Under the pieces are notes generated by a model. That model was not told where the DNA came from, did no database searches, and was given only the letters and a program-made list of their open reading frames with translations. From assembly GCA_003649845.1 (NCBI GenBank), contig QMTB01000046.1, positions 1 to 9,222 of the forward strand: 9,222 bases of DNA. The letters are read 5' to 3'. Both the position numbers and the translations under genes were made by a program. This document shows, piece after piece, positions 5,737 to 9,222 of this stretch. This DNA is from Thermoplasmata archaeon. Its GTDB lineage: Archaea > Thermoplasmatota > E2 > DHVEG-1. Position 1 is the first letter of the stretch. Each line of letters begins with the position of its first letter.

Positions 5737-6570
5737 ATGGATGATATAGATTATTTTTTAAAAGAAGATCTAGATGATATAGGGGATATTACTTCAGATG
5801 CTCTACTTGAAGATGAAAAAGCTGAAGGCGTTATAATAGCTAAAGAACCATGCGTGGTAGCAGGAGTAGAGGAAGCTAGAAAAGTTTTTGAGAAAACCGG
5901 TGCCAATATGGAGATTATTATAGAAGATGGAATAAAGATTAGAAGAAATACTATTATTGCAGTGGTTTCTGGATCTGCTAAATCTATTCTTAAAGGTGAA
6001 CGACTTGCCCTTAATTTTTTAGGTAGAATGAGTGGTATTGCAACTATGACTAGAAGATTTGTAGATATCTGTATTAAAGTAAATTCTAATGCTAGTATAG
6101 CAGCTACTAGGAAGACAACCCCTGGTTTTCGGAGATACGAAAAGAAAGCAGTTATCTTAGGAGGAGGAGAACCTCATAGAATGGGACTATATGATGCTAT
6201 TTTGATAAAAGATAATCATATTAAATGTGTGGGATCAGTTGAGGAAGCTATTAAACGTGTTAAACAAAAATTATCTGATAAACCAATAGAGATAGAAGTA
6301 GAAAACGAAGAAGACGCACTAAAAGCAGCATCTCTAGGCGTAGATGTGATAATGCTTGATAACATACCTCCAAATGAAGCTAAGATAATCGCGGGTAAGA
6401 TTCGTAATATAGATAGAGATATTAAAATTGAAGTATCCGGCGGTATAAATTTTAGAAATATACATGAATATCTTCCATTTGCAGATCGGATATCTCTAGG
6501 TTGTCTTACTCATAGCGTTAAAAATATTGACTTCTCATTTGAGATAAAGAAAATTGAAAGAAATATTTAA
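5737..6570 (+). CDS. nadC: quinolinate phosphoribosyltransferase (nicotinate-nucleotide pyrophosphorylase, carboxylating)
   Basis: NadC converts quinolinate and PRPP to nicotinate mononucleotide, CO2 and pyrophosphate, the entry to NAD. Family motifs, numbered from the ATG: GDIT at 16-19, AKEPCVVAG at 35-43, GERLALNFLGRMSGIAT at 87-103, TRKTTPGFR (124-132) and the HR at 147-148 in the GGGEPHRMGLYDAILIKDNH stretch (quinolinate and phosphate ligands, including K158), IEIEVEN with its acidic residues near 185-191, IMLDN ending at 209, and SGGIN plus SLGCLTHS in the C-terminal barrel. Length is 277 residues, normal for the family. A GTG directly before (5734) is an equally possible start. There is no Shine-Dalgarno, and an AT-rich box at about -28 suggests a leaderless mRNA. 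NadA is not in the window. Confidence 0.96.
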   Translation: MDDIDYFLKEDLDDIGDITSDALLEDEKAEGVIIAKEPCVVAGVEEARKVFEKTGANMEIIIEDGIKIRRNTIIAVVSGSAKSILKGERLALNFLGRMSGIATMTRRFVDICIKVNSNASIAATRKTTPGFRRYEKKAVILGGGEPHRMGLYDAILIKDNHIKCVGSVEEAIKRVKQKLSDKPIEIEVENEEDALKAASLGVDVIMLDNIPPNEAKIIAGKIRNIDRDIKIEVSGGINFRNIHEYLPFADRISLGCLTHSVKNIDFSFEIKKIERNI

Positions 6571-6599
6571 TAATAAAAACTGCTTTACAATACTGCAAG

Positions 6600-6636
6600 A
6601 AATATAATATTAGCCCAGAGGGTTCAGATTTATTTA
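6600..6636 (+). promoter_or_regulatory. candidate ftsZ promoter elements
   Basis: Two TATA-like stretches precede ftsZ. AATATAATATTA (6600-6611) would start transcription near 6632 and give a leader of about 25 bases containing GGTGG (6647-6651) as a weak ribosome binding site. ATTTATTTA (6628-6636) is about 26 bases before the ATG and would give a leaderless mRNA. The sequence alone does not decide between them. Confidence 0.35.
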
Positions 6637-6656
6637 TGATGGGTATGGTGGTTTAG

Positions 6657-7790
6657 ATGAAAAAACTTATAGAGGATGTTGTAGCGAATGAGGAGAGAAA
6701 GAAGAAGAATAACGCCCATAGGAGAAATCCTGTTAATATCAGGGGGAGGAATAATCCAGTTGGCACAGCTGATGAAGAATTAGAGGAGATACTAGCTGGT
6801 CTAACAACTACCATAAAAGTTGTAGGATGCGGGGGTGCTGGAACAAATACTATATCGAGATGTCTCGAAAGCGGTATAACTGGTGCAGAACTTATAGCTA
6901 TTAACACAGATGCACAGCATCTTTTACAGGCACCTGCTCCTAATAAGGTTTTAATTGGTAGACACCTCACAAGAGGACTTGGTGCAGGTTCGATACCTAA
7001 GATTGGTGAAGATGCTGCTAGGGAGAGTGAACAAGATATTAGAGGAGCTATTGGACACGCTGATATGGTGTTTATAACCTGTGGTTTAGGTGGTGGAACA
7101 GGTACAGGTTCTGCTCCCGTTGTAGCAGAGATCGCTAAAGAAACAGGTGCCTTAACTATTGGTGTAGTCACACTTCCCTTTAGCGTAGAGGGAATGATTA
7201 GAATGGAGAATGCAGAAGCTGGTTTAAAACGCTTAAGAGAAACATGTGACACTGTTATAGTTATACCAAACGATAAACTTCTCGAGATTGTACCTAATTT
7301 ATCTTTAAATGCAGCTTTTAAAGTAGCTGATGAGGTTCTAATGCGTTCTATAAAAGGTATAACAGAGATGATTACTAAACCAGGTCTTGTAAACTTAGAT
7401 TTCGCTGATCTAAAAACAGTTATGAAACGCGGCGGAGTTGCTATGATTGGTCTAGGAGAAGCAGAGGGTGAAAATAAAGCTGTTAACGCTGTTACAGAGG
7501 CTTTAAATTCCCCATTGTTAGAAGTAGATATATCAGAGGCAACAGGTGCACTTGTAAATGTTATAGGTGGAGAGGATATGACTATTAGCGAAGCAGAGAG
7601 GGTAGTAGAGGAGATATATTCTAGAATCGATCCAAATGCAAGAATTATATGGGGTACAACTGTTGATCCATCTTTGAAGAAGAATATACGTGCAATGCTG
7701 GTTATAACTGGTGTTAAATCTAAACAGATACTTGGTCCTTCTAGGAAAGCCTTGGAGAATAGAGAATTTGGCATAGATATTGTAGCTTAG
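6657..7790 (+). CDS. ftsZ1: cell division protein FtsZ (archaeal FtsZ1 type)
   Basis: FtsZ is a tubulin-like GTPase that assembles the division ring at mid-cell. The GTP-binding domain starts with VVGCGGAGTNT (55-65), followed by AINTDAQHL (81-89), LTRGLGAG (104-111) and the tubulin signature GGGTGTG (145-151). The T7 loop NLDFAD (246-251) supplies the acidic residues that trigger GTP hydrolysis in the next subunit. About 50 residues precede the core; they are charged and basic, starting MKKLIEDVVANEERKKK, as in archaeal FtsZ1. Length is 377 residues. Placement just before secE-spt5-rpl11 matches the ftsZ1 position known in other Euryarchaeota such as Methanocaldococcus, and favours FtsZ1 over FtsZ2. 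An in-frame TAG directly before the ATG rules out an upstream start. A terminator-like hairpin follows. Confidence 0.96.
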   Translation: MKKLIEDVVANEERKKKNNAHRRNPVNIRGRNNPVGTADEELEEILAGLTTTIKVVGCGGAGTNTISRCLESGITGAELIAINTDAQHLLQAPAPNKVLIGRHLTRGLGAGSIPKIGEDAARESEQDIRGAIGHADMVFITCGLGGGTGTGSAPVVAEIAKETGALTIGVVTLPFSVEGMIRMENAEAGLKRLRETCDTVIVIPNDKLLEIVPNLSLNAAFKVADEVLMRSIKGITEMITKPGLVNLDFADLKTVMKRGGVAMIGLGEAEGENKAVNAVTEALNSPLLEVDISEATGALVNVIGGEDMTISEAERVVEEIYSRIDPNARIIWGTTVDPSLKKNIRAMLVITGVKSKQILGPSRKALENREFGIDIVA

Positions 7791-7796
7791 TTAGTG

Positions 7797-7835
7797 ATAG
7801 AGAGGGTATCCTAAACTCTTTTCTCTCTATTTTTT
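7797..7835 (+). terminator. hairpin plus T-tract after ftsZ
   Basis: ATAGAGAG (7797-7804) is the exact reverse complement of CTCTCTAT (7823-7830); two G-T pairs can extend the stem inward. TTTTTT (7830-7835) follows at once. The hairpin starts 6 bases after the ftsZ stop. Oligo-T alone can terminate archaeal RNA polymerase, so the T-tract may be the active part. Confidence 0.7.
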
Positions 7836-7855
7836 AGTTTGAAATCTCCAAATTA

Positions 7856-7866
7856 TTTATATATAA
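7856..7866 (+). promoter_or_regulatory. TATA box of the secE-spt5-rpl11 operon
   Basis: TTTATATATAA is the best TATA match in the window. It predicts transcription start near 7887 and a leader of about 35 bases containing the secE Shine-Dalgarno. It lies after the ftsZ terminator, so the operon has a promoter of its own. Confidence 0.7.
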
Positions 7867-7907
7867 CTAGTTATTTGACCTTGTTGATTTATAGTGCTAA
7901 TAATCTT

Positions 7908-7913
7908 GAGGTG
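7908..7913 (+). promoter_or_regulatory. ribosome binding site of secE
   Basis: GAGGTG is an exact Shine-Dalgarno match, 8 bases before the ATG at 7922, and fixes the start of this small gene. Confidence 0.75.
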
Positions 7914-7921
7914 CACCATCT

Positions 7922-8185
7922 ATGAAATCAAAAACAGAGGATAAAGGTATTATCGAGAAAGCCTGGGAACTTCAATATAAGATAGAGAAGCGCCAGAAAC
8001 AGCTAGGTAAGGGTAAATATGGTAGAGTATTGAAGATGGCTAGGAAACCTACTGATGAGGAGTATGCGAAAACCTGTAAGGTAACAGGTGCAGGTATATT
8101 ATTGATTGGAGGTTTAGGGTTCCTCATATATCTATTAACTGATTTTGTTGCTCCCTGGATTGGAAAACTTCTAGGAATCATGTAA
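7922..8185 (+). CDS. secE: preprotein translocase subunit SecE (Sec61 gamma)
   Basis: SecE is the small clamp subunit of the SecYEG translocon in the cell membrane. The family core RVLKMARKPTDEEYAKTCKV (35-54) is the amphipathic helix lying on the membrane face. It is followed by one transmembrane segment, about residues 56-80 (GAGILLIGGLGFLIYLL then TDFVAPWI). At 87 residues it is longer than the roughly 60-residue archaeal SecE proteins I know; the extra part is a charged N-terminal helix (about 1-34, rich in K and E) likely to be cytosolic. The Shine-Dalgarno supports the long start, and no other Met precedes the core. It is the first gene of an operon with spt5 and rpl11, the conserved archaeal and bacterial secE-nusG-rplK order, which confirms a call that would be weak on length alone. 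Confidence 0.92.
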   Translation: MKSKTEDKGIIEKAWELQYKIEKRQKQLGKGKYGRVLKMARKPTDEEYAKTCKVTGAGILLIGGLGFLIYLLTDFVAPWIGKLLGIM

Positions 8186-8193
8186 ACTAGGAT

Positions 8194-8197
8194 GAGG
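8194..8197 (+). promoter_or_regulatory. ribosome binding site deciding the spt5 start
   Basis: GAGG (within GATGAGG) lies 8 bases before the ATG at 8206, the same spacing as at secE, but only 2 bases before the GTG at 8200. The ATG is therefore the likely start. Confidence 0.6.
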
Positions 8198-8205
8198 CAG
8201 TGAGT

Positions 8206-8688
8206 ATGGATGAAACTGAGAAACCAAAAACACGCATATTTTCCATAAAAACTCAGGTTGGAAAGGAGCAGAATACTGCAGATTTATTAAACAGTAGAGC
8301 AAGTAAAACAGATCTTAATATTTCCTCTATACTAGTTACACCTGAGCTTAGAGGATATATTTTTGTAGAAGGCTATGATAGAGAACGATTGAAGGATGTT
8401 GTTAAAACTATCTCCTATGTTAGATCTGTTCTAGATGGGGATATACCTATTGATCAGATAGAACATTTTCTAGTTCCAACATCTGCTGTAGCTAAGATAA
8501 CAGAAGGAGATATAGTTGAGATGATAGCTGGTCCTTTTAGAGGAGAAACAGCTAAAGTTACTCATATTGATGATGCTAAAGAAGAGATAACCGTTGAATT
8601 ATTTGAATCGGTTGTACCTATACCAATAACGGTTAGAGGAGAACAAGTAAGAGTTATAAAAAGAAAAGAAGAGGAAAAGGAGGAGTAA
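8206..8688 (+). CDS. spt5: transcription elongation factor Spt5 (NusG homologue)
   Basis: Spt5 binds the RNA polymerase clamp together with Spt4 and keeps the elongation complex closed and processive; it can also bridge to the ribosome. The NGN domain spans about 9-92 (IFSIKTQVGKEQNTADLL near the start, RGYIFVEG at 49-56). A KOW domain starts near 99, with GDIVEMIAGPFRGETAKVTHID as its core, and runs to about 150. A short acidic and basic tail (KRKEEEKEE) ends the protein. At 160 residues it has the normal archaeal length. The ORF can be extended two codons to a GTG at 8200, but Shine-Dalgarno spacing favours 8206. It lies between secE and rpl11 in one operon, with a 20-base gap to secE and a 5-base gap to rpl11. 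Confidence 0.95.
   Translation: MDETEKPKTRIFSIKTQVGKEQNTADLLNSRASKTDLNISSILVTPELRGYIFVEGYDRERLKDVVKTISYVRSVLDGDIPIDQIEHFLVPTSAVAKITEGDIVEMIAGPFRGETAKVTHIDDAKEEITVELFESVVPIPITVRGEQVRVIKRKEEEKEE
8677..8685 (+). promoter_or_regulatory. ribosome binding site of rpl11
   Basis: AAGGAGGAG lies inside the last sense codons of spt5, about 10 bases before the rpl11 ATG at 8694. The overlap suggests coupled translation. Confidence 0.7.
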
Positions 8689-8693
8689 ACGAT

Positions 8694-9170
8694 ATGGCAG
8701 AAACAATTGAAGCATTAGTTGAAGGAGGAAAAGCTTCAGCTGGACCACCTCTTGGCCCTGCTCTTGGTCCATTAGGTGTAAACATTATGGAGGTTATAAA
8801 TACCATTAATGAGAAAACCAAGGATTTCAGTGGTATGAAGGTGCCTGTTAAGGTGATAGTGGATCCTAAGACTAAATCCTTTGAGATAGAAGTAGGTACT
8901 CCACCTGCTGCTTCTCTAATATTCAACGAGCTTGGTATAGAGAAGGGTTCAGGGGCCCCATCTACTCATAAAGTTGGTAATCTATCTATAGATCAAGCGA
9001 TTAAGATAGCTAAGATGAAATATCAGAATCTACTAGGGAGAAGCTTGAAGGAGAAAACAAAGGAGATCATAGGAACTTGTGTTTCCATTGGTGTAAAAGT
9101 TGATGGTAAAGATCCAAAAGAGGTTATCAGAGAGATCAATGAAGGGAAATATGACGATAAGTTTCAATAG
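8694..9170 (+). CDS. rpl11: large subunit ribosomal protein L11 (uL11)
   Basis: L11 forms the base of the ribosomal stalk and, with the 23S rRNA GTPase-associated region, helps recruit and activate translation factors. The N-terminal domain has the invariant proline- and glycine-rich stretch GGKASAGPPLGPALGPLGVN (11-30), the hinge-type helix that contacts factors. The C-terminal RNA-binding domain includes GTPPAASLIFNELG (68-81), GSGAPSTHKVGNLS (85-98) and the helix ending near 113. The final part, IGTCVSIGVKVDGKDPKEV, is typical of archaeal L11. At 158 residues it is archaeal in length; the tail beyond about 140 (PKEVIREINEGKYDDKFQ) is the usual extension. The gene ends an operon-like run; rpl1 would normally come next but is not visible in the last 52 bases. 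Confidence 0.97.
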   Translation: MAETIEALVEGGKASAGPPLGPALGPLGVNIMEVINTINEKTKDFSGMKVPVKVIVDPKTKSFEIEVGTPPAASLIFNELGIEKGSGAPSTHKVGNLSIDQAIKIAKMKYQNLLGRSLKEKTKEIIGTCVSIGVKVDGKDPKEVIREINEGKYDDKFQ

Positions 9171-9176
9171 ATAAAC

Positions 9177-9193
9177 TTTTTTATTCATTTTTT
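9177..9193 (+). terminator. tandem T-tracts after rpl11
   Basis: Two runs of six T (9177-9182 and 9188-9193) follow the rpl11 stop by 6 and 17 bases, with no strong hairpin. Oligo-T runs on the coding strand are the usual archaeal termination signal, so at least some transcripts of the secE operon probably end here. Confidence 0.55.
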
Positions 9194-9222
9194 AGCAAGC
9201 CATCTAGATAATACTTGAATAT

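Noticed and set aside
6653..7774. A 373-codon open frame on the minus strand opposite ftsZ
   Set aside because: The translation is low-complexity and rich in S, P, I and A. It is the antisense of clear FtsZ motifs, and its lack of stops follows from ftsZ codon choice.
7972..8181. Minus-strand open frame opposite secE
   Set aside because: SecE has a family core, a transmembrane segment, a Shine-Dalgarno and operon context; the antisense frame has none of these.
8654..8926. Minus-strand open frame opposite the start of rpl11
   Set aside because: It is the antisense shadow of the conserved Gly/Pro-rich L11 N-terminus.
1..9222. CRISPR array, insertion sequence, prophage or toxin-antitoxin pair
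   Set aside because: No regularly spaced repeats, transposase, integrase or phage-like genes; all long frames are housekeeping genes with similar codon use.

Overview
The window is a compact, AT-rich (roughly one third G+C) stretch of archaeal chromosome. The archaeal assignment rests on several genes: a full-length archaeosine-type tRNA-guanine transglycosylase with a C-terminal PUA domain, a two-subunit aspartate carbamoyltransferase (pyrB-pyrI), an archaeal FtsZ of the FtsZ1 type, Sec61-gamma-like SecE, Spt5 (NGN + KOW) and an archaeal-length L11. Promoters look archaeal (TATA-like boxes) and termination sites are oligo-T. The ftsZ-secE-spt5-rpl11 order is a known euryarchaeal arrangement. 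The HMG-CoA reductase is the class II ('bacterial-type') enzyme, which among archaea points to lineages such as Thermoplasmatota or Archaeoglobales; a Thermoplasmatota relative is my best guess, as inference only.

Layout. 1-172: edge region with a reading frame open to the left edge (possible C-terminus of an upstream gene) that is also rich in inverted repeats, followed by a TATA-like box. 173-1551: pyrB and pyrI, overlapping by ATGA, plus strand. 1548-2819: hmgA, minus strand, convergent with pyrI so that one CTAG supplies both stop codons. 2889-4862: tgtA, minus strand. 4917-5684: nadX, minus strand. 5737-6570: nadC, plus strand, divergent from nadX across a roughly 50 bp shared promoter region with tandem AAAACCTT repeats. 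6657-7790: ftsZ1 with a hairpin/T-tract terminator. 7922-9170: secE-spt5-rpl11, one operon with a strong TATA box and Shine-Dalgarno (SD) sequences, followed by two T-tracts.

Functionally the window holds core housekeeping genes: pyrimidine synthesis (PyrBI), the committed step of isoprenoid lipid synthesis (HMGR), tRNA modification (TgtA), de novo NAD synthesis (aspartate dehydrogenase and quinolinate phosphoribosyltransferase; NadA must be elsewhere), cell division (FtsZ1), protein translocation (SecE), transcription elongation (Spt5) and the ribosomal stalk base (L11). No mobile element, CRISPR array, tRNA or rRNA gene was seen. No gap between genes exceeds 300 bases; the largest are the left edge and the 131 bp ftsZ-secE spacer. 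I see no convincing new multi-gene system. The most unusual signal is the set of nested and mutually exclusive inverted repeats just upstream of pyrB. Lesser points are the shared nadX/nadC control region, the mix of leaderless-type and SD-led genes, and an unexpectedly high density of CTAG.
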